Shown here one piece after another: positions 19,654 through 29,274 of a stretch of 64,000 nt of DNA. The notes under the pieces were generated by a model. That model worked only from the letters and a program-made list of their open reading frames with translations, searched no databases and had not been told where the DNA came from. The DNA is from Paenochrobactrum gallinarii (GTDB lineage: Bacteria; Pseudomonadota; Alphaproteobacteria; Rhizobiales; Rhizobiaceae): contig NZ_JACIIU010000002.1 of NCBI RefSeq assembly GCF_014205685.1, positions 186,001 to 250,000 on the forward strand, in the 5' to 3' direction. The first letter of the stretch is position 1. Each line of letters begins with the position of its first letter. The position numbers and the translations under genes were made by a program.

Positions 19654-19686
19654 AAAAAACGCCGGAAGTCACTTCCGGCGTTTTTT
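19654..19686. terminator. Bidirectional terminator between rsmA and gmk
   Basis: A 16-bp perfect stem with core ACGCCGGAAGT/ACTTCCGGCGT has A and T tracts on the two sides and a 1-base formal spacer (a larger loop in practice). It lies between the convergent genes rsmA and gmk. Confidence 0.93.
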
Positions 19687-19696
19687 ATTTGCGTAC

Positions 19697-20359
19697 TTAT
19701 TGCGCAGCCGGTTCGTTCAGCAACTGATCAACAAAATCAAACAGACCCGGACGTCGGTCACGGCGCAAACGCTCAGCCGTGACAATAGCTTTGACCGCAG
19801 TATAAGAGCGGTTCAGATCTTCATTGATCACAATATAATCGTATTTCGACCATTTCTGAATTTCTACGCGCGCATTATGCAGACGTGTTTCAATTACCTC
19901 AACACTGTCTTCTGCACGGCGATGCAAGCGCGATTGCAGCTCTTTCATTGATGGCGGCAGCACAAAAATGGAAACCACGTCAGCCGGCATTTTTGCCTGC
20001 AACTGGTCTGCCCCCTGCCAATCAATATCAAACAGCATGTCCTGACCATCAGCCAGTGCATCTTCGGCGGTTGCGCGCAATGTGCCGTAGAAATTACCAT
20101 GCACCTCTGCATATTCAATCAGCGCATCGCTGTCACGCAAGCGTTCAAACTCAGCCACGCTGATGAAATGGTAATGAACGCCTTCGACTTCGCTCGGGCG
20201 GCGGGCACGGGTGGTGACACTGACAGAAAGAGACAAATTCATCTCTCTGTCTTCCAATAATAATCTTGCAATACTGGACTTTCCTGCACCGGACGGCGAG
20301 GAAATCACCAGCATAAGCCCGCGACGGGAAACGCCATTTTCCGTTGATGAGATGGCCAT
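19697..20359 (-). CDS. gmk: Guanylate kinase
   Basis: Gmk phosphorylates GMP to GDP with ATP. The P-loop [10 protein letters not shown] (near residue 20), the GMP-binding stretch [19 protein letters not shown] (near 47) and the lid region VFVLPPS-type sequence ([15 protein letters not shown]) identify it. Length 220 is typical. It is 5 bp downstream of yicC, a pairing found in many proteobacteria, and mltG and the fatty acid genes lie further upstream on the same strand. Confidence 0.97.
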   Translation of the reverse strand: MAISSTENGVSRRGLMLVISSPSGAGKSSIARLLLEDREMNLSLSVSVTTRARRPSEVEGVHYHFISVAEFERLRDSDALIEYAEVHGNFYGTLRATAEDALADGQDMLFDIDWQGADQLQAKMPADVVSIFVLPPSMKELQSRLHRRAEDSVEVIETRLHNARVEIQKWSKYDYIVINEDLNRSYTAVKAIVTAERLRRDRRPGLFDFVDQLLNEPAAQ

Positions 20360-20364
20360 ATGAA

Positions 20365-21264
20365 TTACTCCAGATTTTGTATCTGTTCACGAAACTGATC
20401 AACGGTCGCTTTGAGTTCCAGACCGATGGCTGTTATCGTTGCTGCATTGGATTTCGCGCAAAGTGTGTTGGCTTCACGGTTAAATTCTTGCGACAGAAAA
20501 TCAAGCTTGCGCCCGATTGCACCGCCGTTTTGTAATAATTTTCTGGCAGATGCCACATGAGTGTCCAGTCTGTCCAGTTCTTCTTGTATGTCCGCCTTGG
20601 TGGCAAGATAGGCCGCTTCCGCGTGGAGCTTATCTTTATCAAGCGCTTGTGACGCATCCAGCAATAAAGAAACCTGCGCGGCTAAACGGTTCTTGATGGC
20701 CTCGACACCACGCGCCGGATCAAGGCGTGCTTTTTCTGTCAAAGTGGCAATCTCTTCGACATGCTTTTCAAAGATCCGCTTGAGCGCTGATCCCTCTTGC
20801 TCTCGTGTCTCTTTTAATTGCAGCAATAACGCACGCAAGCCATCAAGAACGGCGGCCTTCAATGCTGCCTCATCTTCTTCAGATACGGCTTCTTGCGGTT
20901 GATCCAATATGCCACGAAGGGCAAACAAACCATCAAGTGTTAAGGGTGCCACGCCAAAGCGGCTCTGCAATTCTTGCGACGCCTCCAGCAGCTTTTCAAC
21001 CAATGCATGATTAATCGAGATATCATGACGCTCGGTGCCATTATCGATCGTCAGCGACACCTGCATATTGCCGCGGGTAAAGCTTTTTGCCACAAGGCCG
21101 CGAATATTATGCTCCAACCCCTCAAAACCCTGCGGCAGACGCAAACGCACATCCAGCCCTTTGCCATTCACCGAGCGTATTTCCCAAGTGAAATTCGTCA
21201 CCAACCCACCATTTTGATGTGTTGCACTATAACGGGCAAACCCAGTCATGCTTTGCAATGTCAT
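20365..21264 (-). CDS. YicC/YloC-family endoribonuclease
   Basis: The start [11 protein letters not shown], then [20 protein letters not shown] near residue 30, and the C-terminal [20 protein letters not shown] are strong signatures of the YicC family. These are metal-dependent endoribonucleases implicated in RNA decay in E. coli. The central part (about 100-220) is helical and coiled-coil-like. Length 299. It directly precedes gmk, as in many bacteria; the functional link to guanylate kinase is not settled. Confidence 0.93.
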   Translation of the reverse strand: MTLQSMTGFARYSATHQNGGLVTNFTWEIRSVNGKGLDVRLRLPQGFEGLEHNIRGLVAKSFTRGNMQVSLTIDNGTERHDISINHALVEKLLEASQELQSRFGVAPLTLDGLFALRGILDQPQEAVSEEDEAALKAAVLDGLRALLLQLKETREQEGSALKRIFEKHVEEIATLTEKARLDPARGVEAIKNRLAAQVSLLLDASQALDKDKLHAEAAYLATKADIQEELDRLDTHVASARKLLQNGGAIGRKLDFLSQEFNREANTLCAKSNAATITAIGLELKATVDQFREQIQNLE

Positions 21265-21327
21265 GAGACGCGACCTTTGGCATTAGAGTCCGGCTTTAAA
21301 ATCGAGAAAAACCGGAAATAAAAGTGA

Positions 21328-21354
21328 GTGAAACGGACAATGTGCCCGTTTCAC
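21328..21354 (-). terminator. Probable minus-strand terminator after mltG
   Basis: A 9-bp stem (GTGAAACGG/CCGTTTCAC) is followed on the minus strand by CTCACTTTTATTT. It lies 29 bp past the mltG stop. Confidence 0.65.
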
Positions 21355-21382
21355 TTGATGATTAGACCTGTTTTACCAGTGT

Positions 21383-22735
21383 TTATTGAGCAACAGGTGC
21401 AGTAGCTGCATCACGTTTTTGCTGCTCAATACCGCGCCATTTACGAACATTTTCATTATGCTCTTTCAATGTCTCGGCAAAAACGTGACCACCAGTACCA
21501 TCGGCCACAAAGAACACATCCTTGGTTGCCAGCGGATTTGCAACAGCTTCCAAAGCAGCGCGACCCGGATTGGCAATTGGTGTCGGCGGCAAGCCATTGA
21601 TAACATAGGTGTTATATGGTGTCGGCTTTTCAATGTCTGACTTATAAATCGGACGATCGGACGGTTTACCCAAACCACCGAACAGGCCGTAAATAATGGT
21701 CGGATCAGACTGCAATCGCATGCCCTGATTGAGACGGTTGACAAAAACCGATGCCACATGCGGACGCTCTGCCGCGATACCGGTTTCTTTTTCAACGATC
21801 GACGCCAAGGTCACAAATTCATTGATATCTTTAACCGGCAAATCTTTCTGGCGGGTCGCCCAGATTTCATTGACCAACTTCTTCTGCGAAGCAAGCATAC
21901 GCTCAACCATCTCAGCACGGGTAGTGCCACGGGTGAAGTGCAGTGTATCAGTAAAGAGCGAACCTTCTGCCGGCATTTCTTTTGGCAAAGCGCCGGTCAG
22001 GATTTCATTCTTATCAAGACGATCAAAAATCTGATTGACGGTCAAACCTTCCGGAATGGTCATCGGGTACATGATCGACTTGCCACTGATCAGGATGCTC
22101 ATGATATCGCGCATAGAAGCGCCGACCGGGATCATATATTCACCGGCTTTCATATCATTTTCATGGCCGTAAGCGCGCACGCCATAACGGAAAATACGGG
22201 CATCCGTGATGAATTCACGACGTTCCAGACTATCGGAAATTTCGGAAATACCGGAGCCCCGCTTGACCAAAAAGGCGGTTTCTTCCTGCAATGGCCCCTG
22301 ACCATCAAACTGCAACTTGCCAAAGTAGAAGAGTGCAGATCCTGCAATAACGGTCAAAACCAGCAGTGACAGCATAAAATTTGCAAATATAACGATCTGG
22401 CTGCGGGCAGCACGCGAACGCTTTTTAGGTGGCTTGGGTCCGGGCTGCGGACGCAATGCTTCAGCTGCGGATTTTGGCACGAATGGCTTGACCGGCTCAG
22501 CAACGGTATCGCTAACTGCTACTTCTGCTTCAGCCGCACTTTGTGCAACTGGTTCATCAATGACCGGTTCAGCCTGAACCGTTTGCGGCTGCACTTCAAT
22601 CTCAGATGCGACGGCTTCTTGAGGAGTGTCCTGATCTGCAATTTTTATTGCATCATCCGCAACCTTAGCTGCATCCGCAGATGTTTCAAAAACATCTGTT
22701 TCCTGAGATTTCGGATTTTTATCGTCTGAACTCAC
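21383..22735 (-). CDS. mltG: Endolytic murein transglycosylase MltG
   Basis: MltG cuts nascent glycan strands in the inner membrane and is thought to set glycan length. An acidic, Ala/Val/Pro-rich cytoplasmic region of about 120 residues precedes one membrane helix (IVIFANFMLSLLVLTVIAGS). The YceG domain follows: a LysM-like part (PEGLTVNQIFDRL) and the catalytic region with VEKETGIAAERP (catalytic Glu) and LQSDPTIIYGL. I use the GTG at 22735, which has GAGGTG a few bases before it; the TTG at 22753 adds six residues without a good site. The gene lies between yicC and the fab genes, as in relatives. Confidence 0.93.
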   Translation of the reverse strand: MSSDDKNPKSQETDVFETSADAAKVADDAIKIADQDTPQEAVASEIEVQPQTVQAEPVIDEPVAQSAAEAEVAVSDTVAEPVKPFVPKSAAEALRPQPGPKPPKKRSRAARSQIVIFANFMLSLLVLTVIAGSALFYFGKLQFDGQGPLQEETAFLVKRGSGISEISDSLERREFITDARIFRYGVRAYGHENDMKAGEYMIPVGASMRDIMSILISGKSIMYPMTIPEGLTVNQIFDRLDKNEILTGALPKEMPAEGSLFTDTLHFTRGTTRAEMVERMLASQKKLVNEIWATRQKDLPVKDINEFVTLASIVEKETGIAAERPHVASVFVNRLNQGMRLQSDPTIIYGLFGGLGKPSDRPIYKSDIEKPTPYNTYVINGLPPTPIANPGRAALEAVANPLATKDVFFVADGTGGHVFAETLKEHNENVRKWRGIEQQKRDAATAPVAQ

Positions 22736-23007
22736 TCGATCACCTCGATCCAAATTTGATGCAGCGTCACTGATAGTTTATAAACTCCAGCGATCCATTT
22801 TTATCATTTCGCTACAAACAGCACTTAAACGCCTAATGCAATTGCAGCAAGATATCCTTGATAGCTCAAATAATGGATATCTTTAGGGCGAAGCACACAA
22901 AAATATTGTTACAGGATTTAACCAATAAAGCAGTCCAATTGCATGAACTACTTTTAGCTTCACCAAGAAATGCCGCCATGATGCAGCTATCATCCCCAGA
23001 TACGCAA

Positions 23008-23038
23008 AGGACGCCAATGTTTTTTGCACTGGCGTCCT
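23008..23038 (-). terminator. Possible terminator after fabF
   Basis: A 9-bp perfect stem (AGGACGCCA/TGGCGTCCT) with a 13-base loop lies 34 bp past the fabF stop; only three T follow on the minus strand. The rest of the 336-bp gap between fabF and mltG (22736-23071) shows nothing I can assign. Confidence 0.55.
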
Positions 23039-23071
23039 GCTTATCCCCGACTCTTGATTAAAAGAGCAAAA

Positions 23072-24337
23072 TTACTGGTAACGACGCATCACCAGCGATG
23101 CGTTTGTTCCGCCAAAACCGAACGAATTTGAAAGTACGGTATCGATTTTTCGTTCACGCGGTTTGTGCGGCACCAAATCAATTTTGGTGGCGACAGACGG
23201 TGTATCCAGATTGATTGTAGCAGGCGCGATATTGTCGCGGATTGCCAGAATCGAGAAGATTGCTTCAGCAGCACCGGCAGCACCAAGCAAATGGCCGATC
23301 GATGATTTGGTTGACGACATCGAAATCTTCGATGCAGCATCACCAACCACACGCTCAACAGCACCCAGCTCCAGCGTATCCGCCATGGTGGATGTACCGT
23401 GTGCGTTGATATAGTCGATCTGGTCAGGTGTAATGCCTGAACGCTTTAACGCTGCTTCCATGCAACGCTGCGCACCTTCACCATTCTCGCTTGGAGCGGT
23501 GATGTGATAAGCATCACCGGACATGCCGTAACCGGTCACTTCCGCGTAGATTTTCGCGCCGCGTGCCAGTGCATGTTCCAGCTCTTCCAGAACGAGAACA
23601 CCAGCGCCCTCGCCCATCACGAAACCATCACGGTCATCGTCATAAGGGCGCGAAGCAGCGGTCGGATCATCATTGCGCTTGGTCGACAGCGCCTTACAAG
23701 CAGCAAAGCCTGCGAGCGAGATACGGCTGACCGGTGATTCAGTACCACCTGCAACCATGACATCCGCATCGCCCAAAGCGATCATACGGGCAGCATCACC
23801 AATAGCATGGGTGCCGGTTGCACAAGCCGTGACCACAGAGTGGTTAGGACCGCGCAATTTATGTTTGATGGACACATGGCCGGAGGCCAGATTGATCAGA
23901 CGGCCAGGAATGAAGAACGGGGAAACACGACGTGCGCCCTTATCGCGCAATGTGTAACCAGCTTCAACAATACCTTCGATACCGCCGATACCGGAACCGA
24001 TCAATACACCGGTTGCCACCTGATCTTCGTCGCTTTCCGGATGCCAGTTGGCATCATCCAGCGCCTGATCAGCCGCAGCCACAGCGTAAACGATGAAAGG
24101 ATCAACTTTGCGCTGTTCCTTTGGTTCCATATATAAATCAGGATTGAATGTTCCGTTGCTGCCATCACCTACAGGGATGCGACAGGCAATCTGACAAGCC
24201 AGATCGTCAACTTCAAACTCTGTAATACGGCGAGCGCCGCTTTGACCGGAAAGAAGACGCTTCCATGTCTCTTCAACGCCATTTGCCAGCGGTGACACCA
24301 GACCTAAACCGGTGATAACGACACGCCTCATATTCAC
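23072..24337 (-). CDS. fabF: 3-oxoacyl-ACP synthase II
   Basis: FabF condenses malonyl-ACP with growing acyl-ACP. The Cys-His-His triad is intact: VVTACATGTHAIGDA (Cys near residue 170), INAHGTSTMADTLE (His near 310) and STKSSIGHLLGAAGA (His near 347), with the glycine-rich end SFGFGGTNASLV. Length 421 is usual. It lies downstream of acpP, its substrate carrier, but two terminator-like hairpins separate them, so fabF may also have its own promoter. The leader carries a long hairpin at 24409-24446. Confidence 0.97.
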   Translation of the reverse strand: MNMRRVVITGLGLVSPLANGVEETWKRLLSGQSGARRITEFEVDDLACQIACRIPVGDGSNGTFNPDLYMEPKEQRKVDPFIVYAVAAADQALDDANWHPESDEDQVATGVLIGSGIGGIEGIVEAGYTLRDKGARRVSPFFIPGRLINLASGHVSIKHKLRGPNHSVVTACATGTHAIGDAARMIALGDADVMVAGGTESPVSRISLAGFAACKALSTKRNDDPTAASRPYDDDRDGFVMGEGAGVLVLEELEHALARGAKIYAEVTGYGMSGDAYHITAPSENGEGAQRCMEAALKRSGITPDQIDYINAHGTSTMADTLELGAVERVVGDAASKISMSSTKSSIGHLLGAAGAAEAIFSILAIRDNIAPATINLDTPSVATKIDLVPHKPRERKIDTVLSNSFGFGGTNASLVMRRYQ

Positions 24338-24408
24338 TCCTTCGAGTATGACAATCTCAAACTATGTTCCGCTTGCAAGCGGGCAAGATGATTTGTCGCC
24401 TTGAATGC

Positions 24409-24446
24409 GCGCCGGGCTAAACCTTTTTTGTAAGGTTTTAAGGCGC
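24409..24446 (-). promoter_or_regulatory. Hairpin in the fabF leader
   Basis: The inner arms AAACCTT/AAGGTTT (24419-24425 and 24432-24438) and outer arms GCGCC/GGCGC (24409-24413 and 24442-24446) form a stem 72-109 bp upstream of the fabF start, with short unpaired bases between the two stem parts. It is neither followed by a T run nor a known riboswitch that I recognise. Confidence 0.4.
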
Positions 24447-24490
24447 CGGTACGCCTAAAAGTTACATTTAAATTTAGTCTATAAAAAATA

Positions 24491-24510
24491 AACCGATTAG
24501 ATAACCGGTT
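24491..24510 (-). terminator. Weak minus-strand terminator between acpP and fabF
   Basis: On the minus strand AACCGGTT pairs with AATCGGTT (one mismatch or wobble) across ATCT, followed by TATTTTTTAT. It is a second possible stop for acpP transcripts. Confidence 0.45.
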
Positions 24511-24616
24511 CATCAAGAGCACTTACAGCTTAATTTTAAAAATTGAAAATGCTCTCTCGACTTGCTTGATACACACTGTTTCAAAACTGCTTTGCATTTT
24601 TTTGACGCTGTGTATG

Positions 24617-24653
24617 AAAAATACGGAATCGGAGCATTCCGATCCCGTATTTT
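24617..24653 (-). terminator. Strong terminator after acpP
   Basis: A stem of about 16 bp with a G-U pair (AAAATACGG and CCGTATTTT outer arms, TCGGA/TCCGA inner arms) begins 6 bp after the acpP stop on the minus strand and is followed by T-rich sequence. Confidence 0.85.
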
Positions 24654-24659
24654 CAAATA

Positions 24660-24896
24660 TTAAGCAGAAGCTTTGTCGATGAACTTAACAGCGTCACCAA
24701 CGGTAAGGATGGTTTCTGCTGCATCATCAGGGATCTCAACGCTGAATTCTTCTTCAAACGCCATGACCAGTTCTACTGTATCAAGGCTGTCTGCACCGAG
24801 ATCATCGATAAAGCTCGCGCCTTCCGTGACCTTGTCGGCATCTACGCCCAGATGTTCAACAACGATTTTCTTGACGCGTTCTGCGGTATCGCTCAT
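24660..24896 (-). CDS. acpP: Acyl carrier protein
   Basis: AcpP carries growing acyl chains on a 4'-phosphopantetheine arm. The attachment motif [18 protein letters not shown] is intact, with the modified Ser near residue 37. The frame is open to 24926, but the ATG at 24896 ([10 protein letters not shown]) gives the standard 78-residue protein and has a GAGGTC-type ribosome binding site. AcpS, the enzyme that adds the arm, is encoded at 58875-59279. The 273-bp gap to fabG contains only imperfect hairpins (one at 25139-25168). Confidence 0.97.
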   Translation of the reverse strand: MSDTAERVKKIVVEHLGVDADKVTEGASFIDDLGADSLDTVELVMAFEEEFSVEIPDDAAETILTVGDAVKFIDKASA

Positions 24897-25169
24897 GTCG
24901 TGACCTCGACCTGTGTTTAGTTGCAACGCTTTGGTTAGCGGTATGCATGATTGTAATCAAGTTATAAGATATATGCCAACTGTAGTCTTTACATCCTTTA
25001 GCATACATCCTGTGGATATTCCTTACGGAACGAGATTAAGACGCTTCAAGCGAGGCGTCTTGTTTCTTGGGCGCGGCATTTACCATGCTTCTTGAGCAAG
25101 GCAAAGCAGATTTTGCCCAATCATCTGCTTCTTGCCCTCCCTTTATGGCTTTTCGGGCACATAAAGGGC

Positions 25170-25907
25170 TTAAATCATTGCCATTCCGCCATTAACATGG
25201 ACAGTCTGGCCGGTAACATAAGCTGCTTCATCGCTTGCCAAATAAACAACAGCAGCAGCAATTTCAGCGCCTGTCCCCATGCGTTTCATCGGAATTGAGC
25301 TCATAATCGCGTCTTTTTGCTTCTCATTGAGCTTATCGGTCATAGCCGATTCGATAAACCCTGGAGCAATGCAGTTGACCGTTACATTACGACTGGCAAT
25401 TTCTTGTGCAAGTGATTTCGAAAAACCGATCAAGCCGGCTTTGGATGCACAATAGTTTGCCTGACCCGGATTGCCGGTCACGCCAACGATCGAAGAAATA
25501 TTGATAATACGGCCATGACGGCGGCGCATCATCGGATGGGTAATTTCGCGGGTCAGGTTGAACACGGATGTCAGATTGACATTTAAAACCGCATCCCAGT
25601 CTTCATCGCTCATACGTACAAACAAGCCGTCTTTGGTAATACCGGCATTGTTGACGAGAATGTCGATGCCGCCCATTTCCTCTTCAGCCTTCTGGCCAAG
25701 AGCTTTCACTTCTTCACGGTCGGAGAGGTTTGCAGGGAACACAAAAACGCGTTCGCCAAGCTCTGCAGCCAGAGAATCAAGCTTTTCTTTACGGGTACCG
25801 TGCAGGCCAACAATTGCGCCTTGTGCATGGAGCGCACGGGCAATTGCTTCACCCAAACCGCCGGTTGCACCGGTAATGAGAGCCTTACGGCCAGTCAGAT
25901 CAAACAT
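25170..25907 (-). CDS. fabG: 3-oxoacyl-ACP reductase
   Basis: FabG is the NADPH-dependent reductase of the fatty acid elongation cycle. It is a classical SDR with TGATGGLGEAIA (cofactor loop), NNAGITKDG near residue 88, ISSIVGVTGNPGQANYCASK (Ser-Tyr-Lys triad) and the C-terminal YVTGQTVHVNGGMAMI ending typical of FabG. Length 245. It lies between fabD and acpP in the usual fabD-fabG-acpP-fabF order. Confidence 0.97.
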   Translation of the reverse strand: MFDLTGRKALITGATGGLGEAIARALHAQGAIVGLHGTRKEKLDSLAAELGERVFVFPANLSDREEVKALGQKAEEEMGGIDILVNNAGITKDGLFVRMSDEDWDAVLNVNLTSVFNLTREITHPMMRRRHGRIINISSIVGVTGNPGQANYCASKAGLIGFSKSLAQEIASRNVTVNCIAPGFIESAMTDKLNEKQKDAIMSSIPMKRMGTGAEIAAAVVYLASDEAAYVTGQTVHVNGGMAMI

Positions 25908-25981
25908 TTGAGATCCTTTTATTATTTACCGCGCACCTTACTTACAAAATCCGCTTTGCAGTTTTTGAGGTGCATTTTTAA

Positions 25982-26926
25982 TTACTTTGAAAACGCAGCT
26001 AATGCTGCCTCAATATCTTCTGCGGAACCAACGGTAACACCGTTGATTTCTTTAGCAATACGACGTGCAAGGCCAGTCAGAACTTTGCCTGAACCAACTT
26101 CATAAAGTGTCGAAACATTATTAGCTGCAAACCACTCAACAGTTTCACGCCAGCGCACCTGTCCGGTGACCTGCTCAACCAGCAAATCAGCAATTTCAGT
26201 GGCAGATGTAACAGGAGCCGCACGCACATTGGCGATCAATGGCACTACCGGATCGTTTTTCTGCACATTGGCCAGTGCTTCACGCATGGCATCAGCCGCA
26301 GGTGACATCAGGCTTGAATGGAAAGGTGCAGAAACCGGCAGCATGATCGCGCGCTTTGCGCCCTTTTCAGAGGCTTTGGCAGCAGCGGCTTCAACGGCCG
26401 CCTTCGAGCCGGAGATTACCAGCTGACCGCCACCATTATCATTGGCAATCTGCACCGCACCCAAAGAAGCGGCATCTGCACAGATAACTTCTACATCCGC
26501 ATGTTCCAGACCAATGATGGCAGCCATCGCGCCTTGCCCCACAGGAACTGCGGCCTGCATGGCATTACCGCGGATACGCAACAAACGGGCGGTATCAGCA
26601 AGTGAGAATGTGCCGGCGGCGCAAAGGGCTGAATATTCACCCAGCGAATGACCGGCAACGTAGGAAACCTGATCTTTCAAAGAAAAACCCTGTGATTCCA
26701 TCACTCGCAACACAGCCATCGACACAGCCATCAAAGCAGGCTGCGCATTGGCTGTGAGCGTCAGCACATCTTCAGGACCTTCAAACATAGTCGCTGAAAG
26801 CTTTTCCCCGAGTGCATCATCAACTTCGGCAAAAACTGCACGTGCTTCTGCAAATTGCTCAGCAAGCGCTTTGCCCATGCCAACAACCTGACTGCCCTGG
26901 CCGGGAAAAGTAAATGCTACGGTCAT
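25982..26926 (-). CDS. fabD: Malonyl-CoA:ACP transacylase
   Basis: FabD loads malonyl groups onto ACP. FTFPGQGSQVVGMGK at the start, the nucleophile motif GHSLGEYSAL (Ser near residue 95) and the catalytic His in LPVSAPFHSSLM near 200 are all present. Length 314. It is the first gene of the minus-strand fatty acid run and diverges from rpsF across a 466-bp gap. Confidence 0.97.
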   Translation of the reverse strand: MTVAFTFPGQGSQVVGMGKALAEQFAEARAVFAEVDDALGEKLSATMFEGPEDVLTLTANAQPALMAVSMAVLRVMESQGFSLKDQVSYVAGHSLGEYSALCAAGTFSLADTARLLRIRGNAMQAAVPVGQGAMAAIIGLEHADVEVICADAASLGAVQIANDNGGGQLVISGSKAAVEAAAAKASEKGAKRAIMLPVSAPFHSSLMSPAADAMREALANVQKNDPVVPLIANVRAAPVTSATEIADLLVEQVTGQVRWRETVEWFAANNVSTLYEVGSGKVLTGLARRIAKEINGVTVGSAEDIEAALAAFSK

Positions 26927-27239
26927 AAATACCTCACTCTATATATAATGCGGCGATACAATCTCATGTCAAAGCCCATATAAGAATGAGCAGTTTATAT
27001 GAGATTTATAGGTATTCAATGACGGATTATCACCCTGCCTGAACACCAAAAGCTGCATAAACTTTATTTTTTCTATCTCGCGATGTGCCTTTGCTCTGCG
27101 CACAAGTCAAGCTTTTGTCACGCATAAGCACTAATGCGGCTTGCAAAGACGGGGAAAAACGCTTAAGAGCCAGACATTCATTGCTCGGCATCAGCTGGGG
27201 GCTGAACGGAGGATCATGTCAATTGCTCTTGCAACAATG

Positions 27240-27392
27240 ACGTGAGAAGCGAGAAAATGCTTCATCTCCCGTGTCTCCGCTCTCGATCGTCTCGACCAGC
27301 GTCCTTTCTTCCCGCAATAGCGGTTAAGGAGAAGTCGCAGAGGCTTAGCCGCTGATTTCGAGCTAATGAGAAACAGAAGAAAGGCAAAGCCA
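27240..27392 (+). promoter_or_regulatory. Structured leader of the rpsF operon
   Basis: The 466-bp gap between fabD and rpsF has no gene. Its rpsF-proximal part holds a hairpin with 10-bp arms and one G-U pair (27319-27328 and 27344-27353), ending about 40 bp before the rpsF start, and a weaker hairpin near 27242-27275. In E. coli and Bacillus the S6-S18 complex binds a CCG-containing leader hairpin of its own operon; this stem contains GCCGC, so a similar autoregulatory site is possible but unproven. I could not fix a promoter. Confidence 0.35.
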
Positions 27393-27839
27393 ATGGCTCT
27401 TTATGAACATGTGCTCCTTGCCCGACAGGATATTACGCAGCAGCAAGTTGATGCCCTCGTTGAACAGTTCAAGGGTGTCCTCGAAGCTAACGGCGGTAAA
27501 GTCGGGCGCATTGAGAACTGGGGTCTTCGTCCCCTGACTTATCGCGTTAAAAAGAATCGTAAAGCTTACTACACACTTCTCAACATCGATGCCCCTGCGG
27601 CAGCTGTTGCTGAAATGGAACGCCAGATGCGCATCAATGAAGATGTTCTGCGCTTCCTCACAGTACGTGTAGAAGAACACGAAGAAGGCCAGTCGGCAAT
27701 GCTGACACGCCGTGATGACCGTCGTGAACGCGACGATCGCTTCGGCCGTGATGATGATCGTCCACGTCGTCCGCGTGACGGTGACCGTGAACGCGGTCCA
27801 CGTCGTCCACGTGACAACGAAGCTGGCGAAGGAGCATAA
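27393..27839 (+). CDS. rpsF: 30S ribosomal protein S6
   Basis: S6 pairs with S18 in the 30S platform. [20 protein letters not shown] begins the ferredoxin-like fold, and [20 protein letters not shown] is diagnostic. The frame is open to 27366, but the ATG at 27393 matches the family start and has AAAGG at a suitable distance. Residues about 105-148 are a low-complexity Arg/Asp/Gly tail typical of alphaproteobacterial S6. rpsR follows after 2 bp. Confidence 0.97.
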   Translation: MALYEHVLLARQDITQQQVDALVEQFKGVLEANGGKVGRIENWGLRPLTYRVKKNRKAYYTLLNIDAPAAAVAEMERQMRINEDVLRFLTVRVEEHEEGQSAMLTRRDDRRERDDRFGRDDDRPRRPRDGDRERGPRRPRDNEAGEGA

Positions 27840-27841
27840 TA

Positions 27842-28090
27842 ATGGTTGATATCAATCAGATCCCAACACGCCGCCCGTTCCATCGTCGTCGTAAAACTTG
27901 CCCGTTCTCTGGTCCAAATGCACCAAAGATCGATTACAAGGACATCAAGCTTTTGCAGCGTTACATTTCTGAACGCGGTAAAATCGTTCCTTCACGCATC
28001 ACAGCTGTGAGCCAGAAGAAACAGCGCGAACTTGCTAAAGCAATCAAGCGTGCACGTTTCCTCGGCCTGCTGCCATATGTAGTGAAATAA
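27842..28090 (+). CDS. rpsR: 30S ribosomal protein S18
   Basis: S18 binds S6 and 16S rRNA. The [15 protein letters not shown] start, [18 protein letters not shown] and the final [13 protein letters not shown] are canonical; length 82. A GC-rich 10-bp hairpin at 28101-28128 follows the stop. Confidence 0.97.
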   Translation: MVDINQIPTRRPFHRRRKTCPFSGPNAPKIDYKDIKLLQRYISERGKIVPSRITAVSQKKQRELAKAIKRARFLGLLPYVVK

Positions 28091-28100
28091 GTTTTGTTTT

Positions 28101-28128
28101 GCGGGCAGTGTTTTTTTGCATTGCCCGC
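28101..28128 (+). terminator. Hairpin after rpsR
   Basis: GCGGGCAGTG pairs with CATTGCCCGC (one G-U) around a T-rich loop, 10 bp after the rpsR stop. No T run follows, so it may only attenuate transcription before the DUF2232 gene and rplI or mark a processed end. Confidence 0.55.
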
Positions 28129-28284
28129 AAATCACTTCCAGACTATACGCATAAAACCTTCCGTGATGAGCACGGGTCAGGTTCACTTTAAAACTCGAGT
28201 TGGGGTTGAAGCGGTTTAAACCGGAACCTCTAACTGCAAAAAGGCAAGAGCGCTCAAATTCTTGCACGCAGGACAGCGGAACTT

Positions 28285-29244
28285 ATGAAATTCGATAAAA
28301 CCATCATTGGCGTAGGCATACTTGCAGGACTGGCTTCTGCATTAATGTCTTCCGGCGTCATTGCCCAGTCGGGCATGGCGATGGTTTTGTATTTCCTGAC
28401 ACCATTACCAATTTTCATGGCAGCGCTTGGCTGGGGTTCCAATGCCGGAATCATTGCAGCCGTTGCAGCCACAGCTACAGTCAGCATCGTTAGCGTGCCA
28501 ATGGCCGCTGTGCTGATTGCGCTTACCAGCTTTATTCCGGCAGCAATCGGCGCTTATCTTTCAGGTTTAGCGCGTCCCGCCAGTGATATGGGCGGCTCTG
28601 CCAATATTTTAGTCTGGTACCCTCTCTCCGACATCATCTTCCGTTTAGCACTGATGGTTGCGGTCAGCTTTATCATCATTGGCTACCTCATCGGCTTTGG
28701 CGAAGACATGGTGCGTGAATTAACCGCACAGGTAATGGAACGCTTGCAGGCTGCCGATCCAAGCTATCAGTCGGACGCTGAAATGCAGGCCGCTTTGGCT
28801 GCCATTTTAATGGTGGTTTTGCCTGCCATGCAGCCAGCCATCGCACTGGCAGCTCTCATCGGCAATCTTTATCTCGCACTGCGTTTGACCGGCGCATCCG
28901 GCCGTCTGAAACGCCCGCGCGATGACTGGCCAACCACTTTGCGTATGCCGGTTGCCGCACTCAGTGTTTTTGCCGTTGCACTGGCACTGTCCTTCTTTGG
29001 TGCTGGTACTGCACAAGCCGCCCTCGTTTTTGTGGGGGCAATCGGCACCGGATTTTTATTTTCCGGCTTTGCCATTGTGCATCAGCGCACCCGTGGCATG
29101 AGCCTGCGCCCGCTGATTCTGTGGTTGTCTTATGTCGGCATCATGTTGCTGGCGCCACTACTTCTCATTTTCTTTGTTATCGGCCTGTTCGACACAACCC
29201 GAACTGCACCGGTTTCCAAGAGACAAAAAACTGATCAATCGTAA
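28285..29244 (+). CDS. DUF2232 membrane protein
   Basis: The 319-residue protein has about eight hydrophobic helices and few charged loops. Its place between rpsR and rplI is where alphaproteobacteria keep a DUF2232 (YybS-like) membrane protein, and the overall pattern agrees. Members resemble small substrate-binding membrane subunits, but the function is not known. An AGGA ribosome binding site lies about 11 bases before the ATG, and rplI starts 30 bp after the stop, so it sits in the ribosomal protein operon. Confidence 0.85.
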   Translation: MKFDKTIIGVGILAGLASALMSSGVIAQSGMAMVLYFLTPLPIFMAALGWGSNAGIIAAVAATATVSIVSVPMAAVLIALTSFIPAAIGAYLSGLARPASDMGGSANILVWYPLSDIIFRLALMVAVSFIIIGYLIGFGEDMVRELTAQVMERLQAADPSYQSDAEMQAALAAILMVVLPAMQPAIALAALIGNLYLALRLTGASGRLKRPRDDWPTTLRMPVAALSVFAVALALSFFGAGTAQAALVFVGAIGTGFLFSGFAIVHQRTRGMSLRPLILWLSYVGIMLLAPLLLIFFVIGLFDTTRTAPVSKRQKTDQS

Positions 29245-29274
29245 TTTTACACACAAACTCGAAAGGAATATCCC

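Noticed and set aside
26927-27240. Search for a gene in the fabD to rpsF gap
   Set aside because: No frame of useful length with a ribosome binding site; the gap is best explained as divergent promoters and leader.
28140-28270. Hairpin-rich stretch after rpsR as a tRNA or small RNA
   Set aside because: No acceptor stem, anticodon arm or T-loop sequence could be assembled, and no promoter or terminator frames a small RNA.
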